Shown: positions 43,116 to 52,048, counted from the first letter of the stretch. The stretch: 64,000 bases of DNA from Desulfobulbaceae bacterium (GCA_003249645.1 QKIH01000044.1:38051-102050), one strand, 5' to 3'. Notes: generated by a model from the sequence alone, not told the origin. Numbers and translations: made by a program.

Positions 43116-44663
43116 AGGGTCTACTGAATAAAGAGCGATTTCTTTCTCAAGACTGCGGAGTGTCCTTCTTGGCAGTTTAGTGCAACTATACATATCTGCC
43201 ACATCATCAAATACATTTTTTGTTATAAGTATCTGCCCCGACATAGCATCGTTTGCCAGACGTTGCGCAATATTTACATCTGTACCTATTACAGTGTAAT
43301 CAAAACGCCTCGACGATCCGACGTTGCCTAGAAACATCTCGCCATGACTGATACCGATACCAAGGCCGATGTCTTCAAAACAGCTGTGATGAGATGCCCA
43401 AATCTTCCGCATTTCTTCAAATCGCTTGACTATCTCAATTGCGGTTGTCACGGCAACTTTATTTGGGTATTCAACAGATACCGGAGACCCGAAATAGACA
43501 AGAGCGGCATCCCCCATAAATTTATCCAGTGTTCCTCTGTTCAGATAGACCGCGTCTGCAAACAGATCAAAAAAACGGTTAAGAAAATTCCTTAACTCAA
43601 CAGGGTCGATTTTCTGAACCAGAACAGTAAAATTACGAATATCTGCAAACATCACAGTCAACTCTTCTATTGCACCAATCTGCATCAGATTCTGCTGCCT
43701 GGACAAAAGTATTTCAGCAATTTCAGGGCTGACATATTGTTGAAAGAGCGTTTTTAATCTTACACTCTGTTCCCTTTCCTGTCTTATTTTGACACTGCCG
43801 TATGCTGCAGCGGCCTGTCGGCATATTATTGTGAGGAGGTCAATTTCAGATTGACTATACAAGACTCCTTCCTCGCGTTGACTAAGATTAACAACTCCTA
43901 TGGTCTGGTCCTGATAAATAAGAGGAAATGAAATTGCAGCCTGAATGTCCGAACGTACGAGGAATTCAGCAAGTGGACTTTCGTGCTGGGTATTTTTGTT
44001 TAATATTACAGGTTCACCGTGGTCATAAACCCATCCGGCTATTCTTTCGCCAGGTTTGATCTGTATATTTTTATAAACATTTTTGGTGCCGCCTTTTGAA
44101 GCTACGACTTTCAGAGATGCAGTTGTTTCATCATACATCATCACCGAAATGGCAGGCTCATTTATAACGGTTGCAATGATATCGATGAGTCCGTCAAAAA
44201 CCTCCTGTTCACTGTTTAGCGAAAGAAACTTCTCTCCCAATTTGTAGATAGGCAACAAGGTCTGACTTTTTACAGCTTCTATTTTTTTCTTCTGATTTTC
44301 AAGTATCTTATTTAACTTATCAACAGCATCACACGGTTTTTCCGAACTTTTCAAACATTGACTATAGCCAAGATCAAAAAGTTCCGGTAGGTTTACTGCC
44401 TTTTCACTGCACTGAACAAAAACAACATCAACACTTTGATTTTTCGCCTTAAACAGGCCAATTATTTTCGGTTGAATTGCGCGATCTATTTTTTCATCTA
44501 AAATGACAATCTTAGCCGTATGTTTTTGACAAAATTCAACGGTCTCGTTTAAATTTTCACAAACAACCAAATCTAGACTGTACTGATCCTGCAATTGCCT
44601 CATCAATGCAACCGCATTATGATCGACTACATGCGCAACTATCTCTCCCCGTTTCTTGCTCAC
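43092..44663 (-). CDS. Class III adenylate cyclase with receiver-like and GAF domains
   Basis: A 523-residue soluble cyclase. Residues about 8-115 look like a degenerate receiver (Asp56 in VILDEKI), about 140-300 a GAF domain, and about 330-505 the catalytic domain. Catalytic residues are complete: metal ligands Asp341 and Asp385, adenine-selecting Lys381 and Asp462, and transition-state Asn464 and Arg468. Lys/Asp at the specificity positions favour ATP over GTP. Active as a homodimer in this family. It probably responds to a ligand in GAF. No CRP-family gene is in the window. Confidence 0.92.
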   Translation of the reverse strand: MSKKRGEIVAHVVDHNAVALMRQLQDQYSLDLVVCENLNETVEFCQKHTAKIVILDEKIDRAIQPKIIGLFKAKNQSVDVVFVQCSEKAVNLPELFDLGYSQCLKSSEKPCDAVDKLNKILENQKKKIEAVKSQTLLPIYKLGEKFLSLNSEQEVFDGLIDIIATVINEPAISVMMYDETTASLKVVASKGGTKNVYKNIQIKPGERIAGWVYDHGEPVILNKNTQHESPLAEFLVRSDIQAAISFPLIYQDQTIGVVNLSQREEGVLYSQSEIDLLTIICRQAAAAYGSVKIRQEREQSVRLKTLFQQYVSPEIAEILLSRQQNLMQIGAIEELTVMFADIRNFTVLVQKIDPVELRNFLNRFFDLFADAVYLNRGTLDKFMGDAALVYFGSPVSVEYPNKVAVTTAIEIVKRFEEMRKIWASHHSCFEDIGLGIGISHGEMFLGNVGSSRRFDYTVIGTDVNIAQRLANDAMSGQILITKNVFDDVADMYSCTKLPRRTLRSLEKEIALYSVDPLVPVLSD

Positions 44664-44781
44664 TTGTCACCCAATGGTATAATCTGAATAATCTGTTTAA
44701 ATATTTTATCATTCTGATAAATTATGATCAAGGAAGCGTACAAATATTACTTGTCATTAATAATTTTTTTGGATTTTCACC

Positions 44782-45876
44782 ATGATTAGACATCTCAAAA
44801 TACTCCCGAAAGCTATTCCCTTTTTATTTGTTATATTTTTCAGTATGTCCTCGTCGATATCTGCTCAAGAAAACTTTACTATTTTTCATTCTTCTAATCT
44901 TAATGGTGAAATTGAATCATGTGGTTCTTGAGGGGGTAATAAACTGGGCGGACTGCCCAGGAAGGCTACTCTTCTTAACTCACTTAAATCAGGCACCCCG
45001 TTAAACCTGTTTGTTGATGCCGGTAATAGCCTTTTTAAGAATAACAGCAGCGTGACTTCTCAATCCTTAAAAAATGCTTCTGTAATACTTGAGTTATACG
45101 ACATAATTGGGGTAAATGTCTTTTCTCCCGGACCCAACGATTTGGTCGGCGGGCTTGATTTGTTAAGAAACTTTTCACCAACCAATATGGCCATTGTCTC
45201 CTCTAACCTTTATTCAACAGTATCGGAAAAACCAGTCTTCAATACATTTAAGCAAGTTCAATTAGGCTCTTCAAAAATCGAAATCCTCGGTTTAACCGGT
45301 ATTAGCCAACAAAATTCTAATGAGTATTATCTTAAAGACACCAATTCTGTCCTTAAGAATATTCTCGGTAAGCACAAGGATTCTACAGATTTTTTTATTC
45401 TTCTTTCTTCTTTGCCTTTATCAGAAAACAAAGCTATAGCCGATTCTTTCCCTGATATTTCGATTATAGTCAGCGCTGATAATCGTCTCACCTCTATTTC
45501 ACCTCTAAAACAAGGAAACACTCTTATCGTTCAAACTGTGAATCGTGGAAAATATCTCGGCGCAATAGATGTAGATCCTGGGCTTAATCCTGCCTGGGGA
45601 AAAGATTACAAACCGATACTTCAATCTAAATCAAGGGCCTTGAGCGCGCTTGAATATCAACTAAGATTGAAACAGCACTCCAAAACAGACAAAGACATCT
45701 CTACTCTGCAAGACCGCATTGAAACCGCAAAAACAGAGTTAACAGAATTGGAGCAATCAAAAGAAGAGAATGATAAAGCATATTCTCATTATGAGACAAA
45801 AAACTATAAACTGGGGAATGCTATAGTGAGTGATGAAAAAATTGAGATACTGATCGAATCGTTACTTAATCAGTAA
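44782..45876 (+). CDS. Probable selenoprotein, UshA-like phosphoesterase family, Sec at residue 50
   Basis: Reading from the ATG at 44782, the frame is open to 45876 except for one TGA at 44929-44931 (codon 50), giving 364 residues. Residues 1-28 form a signal peptide (IPFLFVIFFSMSSSISA). The TGA falls in ESCGS-TGA-GG, forming a CxxU motif (Cys47, Sec50), followed by LGGLPRKATLL, the segment after the cysteine motif in bacterial 5'-nucleotidase-like proteins. A SECIS-like hairpin starts 12 bases downstream. The usual metal-binding D-x-H is replaced (HSSNLNGEIE), so a redox role is likely. A coiled coil occupies about 285-340. A GTG start at 45052 would drop signal and motif and is unlikely. 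Confidence 0.85.
44929..44960 (+). promoter_or_regulatory. Bacterial SECIS-like element after the in-frame TGA
   Basis: The TGA (44929-44931) is followed by a hairpin: CTGGGC (44944-44949), loop GGACT, GCCCAG (44955-44960). The stem begins 12 bases after the TGA, and a G opens the loop 18 bases after it. That matches the bacterial layout of a short apical stem-loop with an early G within about 16-37 bases of the UGA. It lies inside the coding region as in bacterial selenoprotein mRNAs. Confidence 0.72.
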
Positions 45877-45882
45877 AAAAAA

Positions 45883-45909
45883 AAGGGACTGTCAAATCGA
45901 CAGTCCCTT
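45883..45909 (-). terminator. Terminator of ppaC
   Basis: An 11-bp perfect stem (AAGGGACTGTC with GACAGTCCCTT), a 5-base loop, and an A10 tract at 45875-45884 that becomes a T run on the minus strand. It also lies just after the selenoprotein stop, so it may end both converging transcripts. Confidence 0.9.
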
Positions 45910-45929
45910 AAAACTACTTTCAACAGAAA

Positions 45930-46859
45930 TTAGCAACCGAATGCTTTCTGAAGATTTGGAATGGTTTGCTTTTTACGGCTCATCATTCCTGGTACGTACA
46001 TAGAAGTTCCTTCGAGTTTAGAACCGAAAGCACCTTCAATAAGAGCGGTATCATCAGAAAGAACAACAAGGTCGGTACCTTCTTTAACAACATCGGTAAG
46101 CATAAGAAGAACTGAGTGACGTCCCTCGGCTTTAACTGCCTGCATTGCAGCAAGAAGATCTTCACGAATATCAGCAACCTGATCAAGAGTAGCAAGCTCA
46201 AGCTGACCAACACCAACTTTGTTGCCTTTCATATCGAAGTCTTTGTAGTCTCTGAAAAGAAGGTCTTTTGCAGGAACGCCATCAACGGAAGATTTGGCTT
46301 TCAGCATAGACATGAAAAGTTCTTCTGTATCTTCAATACCAGCAACAACCTTAAGCTCTGCAACAGCAGCTTTGTCAGCATCGGTACAGGTAGGAGATTT
46401 GAAGTTTACGGTATCAGAAAGAATAGCAGCAAGCATACCACTTGCAACTGCCTTAGGAATTGCAACACCGGCTTCTTTGAACATTTTGTTTAATACGGTT
46501 CCGGTACAGCCTACAGGCTCTGCTCTGAAAAGAATCGGGCTATTGGTGGTAACATCACCGATTTTGTGATGATCAACAATAGCAACAACTTCTGCAGAAG
46601 CAAGATTTGCAGGTCCCTGTGCAAGGTCGCTGAAATCAACAAGAGCAATTTGCTTTCCTGCTGCATCGGTAATGGTCTCTGGAGCGGCAAGACCGAAACG
46701 CTCAAGAAGCATTGCAGATTCTGGGTTGAGGTCTGCAGCGGTGGTCTGCATACAAGCTTTTGCTTCAGTACCGGTAGCATTAAGGTAAGCAGCAAAGGCA
46801 ATAGCAGATGTTACTGAATCGGTATCAGGGCTTGAGTGGCCAACTACACATACTGTCAT
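45930..46859 (-). CDS. ppaC: Manganese-dependent inorganic pyrophosphatase (family II)
   Basis: A 309-residue DHH-superfamily enzyme. Metal-binding GHSSPDTDS, VDFSD and VDHHKIGD are intact, and the C-terminal DHHA2 domain ends with SRKKQ, which binds pyrophosphate. It hydrolyses PPi to drive biosynthesis; no CBS insert is present. The start is preceded by GGAGG. The codon pattern is strongly biased to a few codons, consistent with high expression. Confidence 0.95.
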   Translation of the reverse strand: MTVCVVGHSSPDTDSVTSAIAFAAYLNATGTEAKACMQTTAADLNPESAMLLERFGLAAPETITDAAGKQIALVDFSDLAQGPANLASAEVVAIVDHHKIGDVTTNSPILFRAEPVGCTGTVLNKMFKEAGVAIPKAVASGMLAAILSDTVNFKSPTCTDADKAAVAELKVVAGIEDTEELFMSMLKAKSSVDGVPAKDLLFRDYKDFDMKGNKVGVGQLELATLDQVADIREDLLAAMQAVKAEGRHSVLLMLTDVVKEGTDLVVLSDDTALIEGAFGSKLEGTSMYVPGMMSRKKQTIPNLQKAFGC

Positions 46860-46904
46860 TTTTAAATCCTCCGTACAAAATTTTAATATAATATACTCAT
46901 TCCC

Positions 46905-46916
46905 CAGCGGCCGCTG
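46905..46916. repeat. 12-bp GC palindrome in the ppaC leader
   Basis: CAGCGGCCGCTG is a perfect palindrome in an otherwise AT-rich 272-base gap (46860-47131) about 45 bases upstream of ppaC. It could be a leader hairpin (4-bp stem, GGCC loop) or an operator. No other element or gene was seen in the gap. Confidence 0.5.
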
Positions 46917-47131
46917 AGGATTTCTCGCACAAAATCAGATGACTAAAATAGTGTTTTCAGTTGTTTGAGTCAAGCATAAAACAACAAATCCGCATCTCAC
47001 CTGTTTTTTCCTGTATTTCCATATAAATACAATTCTATACAATATTAATTATTTGCTTAATGACTTTATTCTTATCAACCATTATATTTAAAGCGTACCT
47101 TTCTTATAATATTCAGCAAAACAAGGTCATT

Positions 47132-48154
47132 ATGAATACGCAGGAACAGCCATCAAGAAGAAAAAGAAAAGCCGGCAGAAAGGTTCTGATTTATCTCATT
47201 GTCCTTTTTCTGTTGGGTTGTTCAGCAGTTGGTTTATCATGGCTCTACAAGCAGGGAGAACTGCACCTCCCTGGTTTTTCAAATAATTCTGAAGACATTG
47301 GTTCTCCAAACAATATTTCCGAACCGTCAGACCAGATAAAAACAGGCACGCCATCCACCGCCGACAAAGCTCAATCCGTTCCGCAGTTCCAGGACAACGG
47401 CATCACAACACCAGCAACGACTTCTCTTCCGGATTTTTCTGAAGAGACTCTAACTGATGATAGCGGGCAATCTGATGACGTTTCTAAAGTTGAAAAGACT
47501 GAATTACCTGTCGAGCCACTCTCAGCTGACGAGCAATGTGCCCAATCAGCTGGGGTCGTAAGGGATTTTTTCAATCATCTTGACGATAAACAATACATTC
47601 ACAATTTCCTTGGTCAAAATAAAAGCGAGCCATATTTCATCAGCCTGATTCAAAAGCTAGCAGACAACCCTCCTGTTGTGAGTCGTGAAACGGATGATCT
47701 TTTTACTATTCTGAAAAATACAGCCCACTTCTTTCGTATTCTAGGAAGTGATAACATCACCATTTTAAAATCTATTCTGCACGAGGAGAAGCCTCAGGTT
47801 GAAAATGTTCTCGCTCATTTTTACACTCTCAGCCTGCTGAATGGCTGTGCAGAACACGAATTCAATCTAAGCTTGCCTAAGAGTGCGCTATATGACTACG
47901 CTGGATTTTTTCTCAACACAATGGGTGGGAGGCTTTATCTCTTCAGGAGAGATTCTGTATCCCGACTTTCAGTGAGTTATTATTCTATTCTGCTCATAGA
48001 AAATGCAAATCGCGAAGGAAGAAACCTTCATGGCATTGACATCAAGCCTCCGATTAAACTTCTTATTCCTGAGATTGAGAATAGTGGTACCCAGCTGCTA
48101 ATGCGCGATACTTATCTTGAAAAACTTTACGAACTTGAGAACAGGCTTTTCTAA
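47132..48154 (+). CDS. Hypothetical single-pass membrane protein
   Basis: I do not recognise this 340-residue protein. After a basic cytoplasmic N terminus (RRKRKAGRK) there is one membrane helix (about 19-40), then a low-complexity Ser/Thr/Asp-rich linker (about 50-150) and a helical domain (about 155-340) with two Cys (about 157 and 254), which could be a periplasmic pair. The frame is open from 47060, but the ATG at 47132 follows AAGG and yields a normal type II topology. It precedes the SprA-like gene by about 80 bases. Confidence 0.72.
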   Translation: MNTQEQPSRRKRKAGRKVLIYLIVLFLLGCSAVGLSWLYKQGELHLPGFSNNSEDIGSPNNISEPSDQIKTGTPSTADKAQSVPQFQDNGITTPATTSLPDFSEETLTDDSGQSDDVSKVEKTELPVEPLSADEQCAQSAGVVRDFFNHLDDKQYIHNFLGQNKSEPYFISLIQKLADNPPVVSRETDDLFTILKNTAHFFRILGSDNITILKSILHEEKPQVENVLAHFYTLSLLNGCAEHEFNLSLPKSALYDYAGFFLNTMGGRLYLFRRDSVSRLSVSYYSILLIENANREGRNLHGIDIKPPIKLLIPEIENSGTQLLMRDTYLEKLYELENRLF

Positions 48155-48231
48155 TCTTATGCCTTTGTATCTTCATCACTTTGTTTTTCTCTTTTTTGCG
48201 ATTATAATATGGTGAAGAAGGATAAAGAAAA

Positions 48232-48990
48232 ATGATACAGGCAACACCAGCATACGGAGCCAGTGTTTACTCGGCCATCTCATCACAGAGACGAAGTAGT
48301 GCGTCTGCCGAAAAAACTGTAGAAAGCTCATCGTTATTGCCTTCTCAACAGCCATCAACAGATGACCCTGTCACATTATCCCGTCAAGGTATCCGACAGG
48401 CAGCAAGTCTCTATCAATCCGACCAGCAGTCTTCTGAAATCGAAAACCAAAATGAGTCCGCACCCAAAGGCCAAGACGGACAATACCTCACTGAACAGGA
48501 ACAGCAGAAACTGCAGAAACTTAAGCTTCGCGATTCAGAAGTAAAAGCGCACGAACAGGCCCATCTTTCAACAGCAGGCCAATATGCGGCAGGTGGTGCT
48601 TCATTTTCTTTTGAAACAGGACCGGACGGTGTAAAATACGCTGTAGGCGGAGAAGTTCCTATTGATATGGGAAAAGAGGATACACCTGAAGCAACAATTC
48701 TTAAAATGCAGACAGTTAAACGGGCTGCGCTTGCTCCTGCCAACCCTTCTTCTGCCGATCGAATGATTGCTGCTCAGGCAGATCAAAAAGCAGCCCAGGC
48801 AAGACAGAAAATCATGAGCGAACAAAACAGCAATGCTCAGGACCTGCTCACGTCAGAGTCCTCATCGTCTGCATCCGTTCAAGCATCCAATACCGGATCA
48901 GATACAAATCAGCCTGAACCTGTAGAAGCGTTACCCCGTCAAACCCTTGCAATCAACACCTATAAACAAATAGCATCCATGATCCAGTAA
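48232..48990 (+). CDS. SprA-family putative metalloprotease
   Basis: A 252-residue protein with a conserved central domain: SEVKAHEQAHLSTAG contains the zincin motif HEQAH (His107, Glu108, His111), followed by GPDGVKYAVGGEVPIDM. This matches the SprA-related catalytic-domain family. The N and C termini are Ser/Gln-rich and disordered. No signal peptide is present although it may act on envelope or secreted substrates. The M18 aminopeptidase follows after 26 bases. Proteolytic activity is inferred from the motif only. Confidence 0.8.
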   Translation: MIQATPAYGASVYSAISSQRRSSASAEKTVESSSLLPSQQPSTDDPVTLSRQGIRQAASLYQSDQQSSEIENQNESAPKGQDGQYLTEQEQQKLQKLKLRDSEVKAHEQAHLSTAGQYAAGGASFSFETGPDGVKYAVGGEVPIDMGKEDTPEATILKMQTVKRAALAPANPSSADRMIAAQADQKAAQARQKIMSEQNSNAQDLLTSESSSSASVQASNTGSDTNQPEPVEALPRQTLAINTYKQIASMIQ

Positions 48991-49016
48991 TTCCAGCCTT
49001 TTTATGGAAAACATCT

Positions 49017-50312
49017 ATGTCACACAAAACATTTAACGTAGATCTGTTTAATTTTATCACCAGCTCGCCAACATCGTACCACTGTGTCGACAGGCTATCG
49101 AAACTTTATAAAGAAGCCGGATTCACACATCTAAAAGAAAATACTGTCTGGAATTTAAAAGCTGGAACCGGATATTATGTGAAACGTGACAACGGGGCTA
49201 TAATTGCATTTACAACCTCACCAGGATATCCTGAAGTCAATGACAGCTCATCGGTTTGCTTCTTAGGCGCTCACACCGACAGCCCCAGCCTGAAAATCAA
49301 GCCGGCTCCATTTTCCTATACAGCAGGTCTTGGAAAACTTGGTGTTGAAGTCTACGGTGGTCCAATACTCGCTACCTGGTTTGACAGAAATCTCGCTATT
49401 GCCGGTCGCATCAACTATATCGACACACAGAACCACTTTCACACGGTTCTTTATAATTCTTCAACCCCCATTGTCTATATTCCAAGCCTTGCTATCCACC
49501 TTGATAGATCAAAGAACAATGATAACCACATCAATGCTCAGACCCATCTTCCGCTGTTGTTGCTGCAAAAGAGTTCCGACAATGAGTTCAACTTTAACGA
49601 ATGGCTTCTTGATGAGCTGAAAAAGAAAGATTTGTCTCCAGCCGAGGTTCTTTCTCACGATCTTTTTTGTTATGACCCTCTGCCGCCACAGTATATTGGA
49701 AAAGATGAAGAATTTTTCAATGCCCACCGCCTTGACAATCTGGCCAGTTGCTTTGCAGGGGCAAAAGCTTTAATTGACGCGGCCGAACAGCGGAGGGCAT
49801 GCTTTTTTATATGCAATGATCATGAAGAAATCGGCTCAACTTCACTGAGCGGTGCAGATGGCAGCTTTGCCATGGATGTATTCAGCAGAGTCTATCCAAT
49901 ACCTGAAGACCGACAGCGCATTAAATACAATTCGCTTATGATCTCGATGGATAATGCGCATGCTACTCATCCTAATTATGCTGATCGATCTGATGACAAC
50001 CATTTCATAGAACTCAACAAGGGCGTGGTTATTAAAACCAATAGCAAATTACGCTATGCAACAAACAGCGTTACAAGCGGATTTTTTAAGCTAACCTGCA
50101 AACAGGCAGACGTTCCGTTCCAGGAATTTGTCATGAGAAGCGATCTGCCATGCGGCAGTACTATCGGTCCGGTTACTTCTGCTCTATTTGGAATAAAAAC
50201 CGTGGATGTTGGCATCCCGTCTCTTGCCATGCACTCTATACGAGAACTGACAGGAAGCCTCGATGTTTTCCATCTCTACAAGGCGATTTTGCATTTTGTA
50301 TCAAGAACCTGA
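49017..50312 (+). CDS. apeB: M18 family aminopeptidase
   Basis: A 431-residue zinc aminopeptidase with GAHTDSPSLKIKP, the RLDNLASCFAG segment, and DHEEIGSTS (catalytic Glu and metal ligand), ending with an HSIRELTG motif carrying the last His ligand. Length matches the family (about 430). It hydrolyses N-terminal residues from peptides, with acidic residues often preferred. Its 3' end overlaps the beginning of the lytic transglycosylase frame. Confidence 0.93.
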   Translation: MSHKTFNVDLFNFITSSPTSYHCVDRLSKLYKEAGFTHLKENTVWNLKAGTGYYVKRDNGAIIAFTTSPGYPEVNDSSSVCFLGAHTDSPSLKIKPAPFSYTAGLGKLGVEVYGGPILATWFDRNLAIAGRINYIDTQNHFHTVLYNSSTPIVYIPSLAIHLDRSKNNDNHINAQTHLPLLLLQKSSDNEFNFNEWLLDELKKKDLSPAEVLSHDLFCYDPLPPQYIGKDEEFFNAHRLDNLASCFAGAKALIDAAEQRRACFFICNDHEEIGSTSLSGADGSFAMDVFSRVYPIPEDRQRIKYNSLMISMDNAHATHPNYADRSDDNHFIELNKGVVIKTNSKLRYATNSVTSGFFKLTCKQADVPFQEFVMRSDLPCGSTIGPVTSALFGIKTVDVGIPSLAMHSIRELTGSLDVFHLYKAILHFVSRT

Positions 50313-50943
50313 AAACCATAAAACAGCAAATAGGGGCACGACTGTTTTATTATGCTGCCTGATGATGTTTTTTTTCAGCAGCACCTCGCATGCTGAGCTG
50401 GTCAGCTACATTAATAAATATCATCAAACCACCGTATCCCAAGATCAACTGCACAAAATAAGCAAATATAGCCATCTGATCGATTACTTCGCAGGTTTTT
50501 CCTACGTCGTGCCGCGACATAAGGTCAGTGCTGACTTTATTCGTGCACTGATTCTTGCAGAGTCAAACGCCGATCCCAAAGCGGTCAGCAACAAAAACGC
50601 CCTGGGACTCGGTCAGATTCTACTGCCAACTGCTCAACAGGCAGCAAAAAAATTGTATGAATCAAGAACCCATTTTCGTTATGTTGATAAAAGCAGATTA
50701 GCTAATCTTCAGCGGGCAGACCTGTTTGATCCGGCAATCAACATCCTGATAACCTGCTACCTGATCGCCAGATACAACTATAAATTTGAGGGGAAAATTG
50801 AGCTTGTCCTTTCTGCATGGAATGCAGGTGAGTACACTCCTTCACTTTCTGTAATGCAGCATGCCCCCTATCAGGAGACAGAAAATCTCATCGGCAAGGT
50901 GAACGGATACTATCTCTATTTTTTAAAGCACGGCTACTATTAA
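50263..50943 (+). CDS. Lytic transglycosylase, SLT domain
   Basis: The catalytic domain (about residues 80-225 of the long form) has the catalytic Glu in LILAESNADPKAVS, then GLGQILLPTA, and AWNAGEY near the end: the layout of family 1 lytic transglycosylases. It cleaves peptidoglycan. A hydrophobic segment ending SSTSHA looks like a signal peptide. The start is uncertain: ATG 50263 has AGGAAG upstream but lies inside apeB; TTG 50296 gives a more usual signal peptide; ATG 50362 would leave too short a leader. At 150 mature residues it is small for the family. Confidence 0.86.
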   Translation: MFSISTRRFCILYQEPENHKTANRGTTVLLCCLMMFFFSSTSHAELVSYINKYHQTTVSQDQLHKISKYSHLIDYFAGFSYVVPRHKVSADFIRALILAESNADPKAVSNKNALGLGQILLPTAQQAAKKLYESRTHFRYVDKSRLANLQRADLFDPAINILITCYLIARYNYKFEGKIELVLSAWNAGEYTPSLSVMQHAPYQETENLIGKVNGYYLYFLKHGYY

Positions 50944-50956
50944 GTTTTCTCAGTTC

Positions 50957-52048
50957 TTATGCAATAAGATCAATTTGTTGAACGGTGCCTGCCGAGCCAT
51001 CTTCGCTCAGAAAGACAGCGCCGCTTCGTACCTCGCCAAGCAGCTGGTTCTGTGAATCCTTGATAGAAAATGTACTGGCGATATTTCCGAGATAAATGGC
51101 ACCAACTCCTTTTTCACCCAGGCTCAGCAAAGTTGTTTCATCTCCCGCTCTCTGCCATATACGTAACTTTTGATATATATCGTCATTCTCATCAATCCAG
51201 TTGTTACCATCATCATCAAACCGTGAAAGCTCTTCAAAACCGTTTCCTGATTGAGGACCGAATAATTCTGAACCGTTATTAATTATTCCATCTCCATTCT
51301 TGTCGTAAGCAAGAAAACCGCTTCCGCTTTCGACAAAAGAGATCTGATCAAGCTTGCCATCTGAATCGATATCGAATTCAAAATTTCTTTCTGTTAATTG
51401 AGCGGCATTGCCGTTAAAATTAAGAATAAGCGGATCTTTCAGAGCATCCCCTGCTCGTATCTGAACAGCCTGTTCAGCATAAAACTCTCTGCTCATATTC
51501 AAGCCTACCGAAATCTCAATCTCGCGACCATCTGCAGTTTTCACAACGCCATCAGCCTGAAACGATGTTGACTCATATTCATAATGTGACTGCCGAAAAT
51601 CATAAATCAAGCCGTATCCTTCACTTTCATTGTCAACTACTTCACTTTCAGCATTTACTGAAACATCCTGTGATAACTGACCGGCAACACTGCTTGACCC
51701 CGAAAAGTCTGCAGGATCAATAAGCTGTATTTTTTTTCCGGTAATTCTCTCAATCATTTCTTTTAAGATCATGATATTGAGATCATGCATAACTTCGCTT
51801 TCATGCTCTACCGGCTTATTGACTTCACGGACAGCTCTGGATTGAGTGGCGCTTCCTGATAACTTTACATGCTCTGAGACTTGCGAAAAAGATGCTTGAA
51901 CACTGTTCAATTCCTGCCCAGCCCTTTCTCCTGATATGACAGTGGGTTGCTGTTGATTTTTCCAGTAAGTAAGACTCTCCTTCTTACGGTCTTCCTGCTG
52001 AACAGCATGATTTGATTTTTGAGCGATAGTGTATTCAGATATCTTCAT
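50957..52048 (-). CDS. Protein with calcium-loop repeats (EF-hand/dockerin-like)
   Basis: A 363-residue acidic protein without signal peptide. The C-terminal half has three Ca2+-loop-like motifs, DIDSDGKLD, DKNGDGIIN and DDDGNNWID, in a pattern found in RTX-type and other secreted calcium-binding proteins, and continues into beta-rich segments. The N-terminal half is Ser/Gln/Glu-rich. GGAGGG precedes the ATG. The lack of a leader with a secretion-like C terminus is compatible with type I secretion, but no ABC exporter is nearby. The function is unknown. Confidence 0.8.
   Translation of the reverse strand: MKISEYTIAQKSNHAVQQEDRKKESLTYWKNQQQPTVISGERAGQELNSVQASFSQVSEHVKLSGSATQSRAVREVNKPVEHESEVMHDLNIMILKEMIERITGKKIQLIDPADFSGSSSVAGQLSQDVSVNAESEVVDNESEGYGLIYDFRQSHYEYESTSFQADGVVKTADGREIEISVGLNMSREFYAEQAVQIRAGDALKDPLILNFNGNAAQLTERNFEFDIDSDGKLDQISFVESGSGFLAYDKNGDGIINNGSELFGPQSGNGFEELSRFDDDGNNWIDENDDIYQKLRIWQRAGDETTLLSLGEKGVGAIYLGNIASTFSIKDSQNQLLGEVRSGAVFLSEDGSAGTVQQIDLIA

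Noticed and set aside
44929..44931. TGA as a disabling mutation (pseudogene)
   Set aside because: The frame is otherwise intact over 364 codons, the codon sits in a CxxU context, and a SECIS-like hairpin lies at the right distance; a random stop would not be expected to show these. It remains a formal alternative.
45052..45876. A separate gene starting at GTG 45052
   Set aside because: It is the continuation of the frame that begins at 44782 beyond an in-frame TGA; it would lack the signal peptide and the cysteine motif, and it has no ribosome-binding sequence.
46905..46916. NotI-like palindrome as a cloning or engineered site
   Set aside because: It is a single natural-looking palindrome in native context with no vector sequence nearby.
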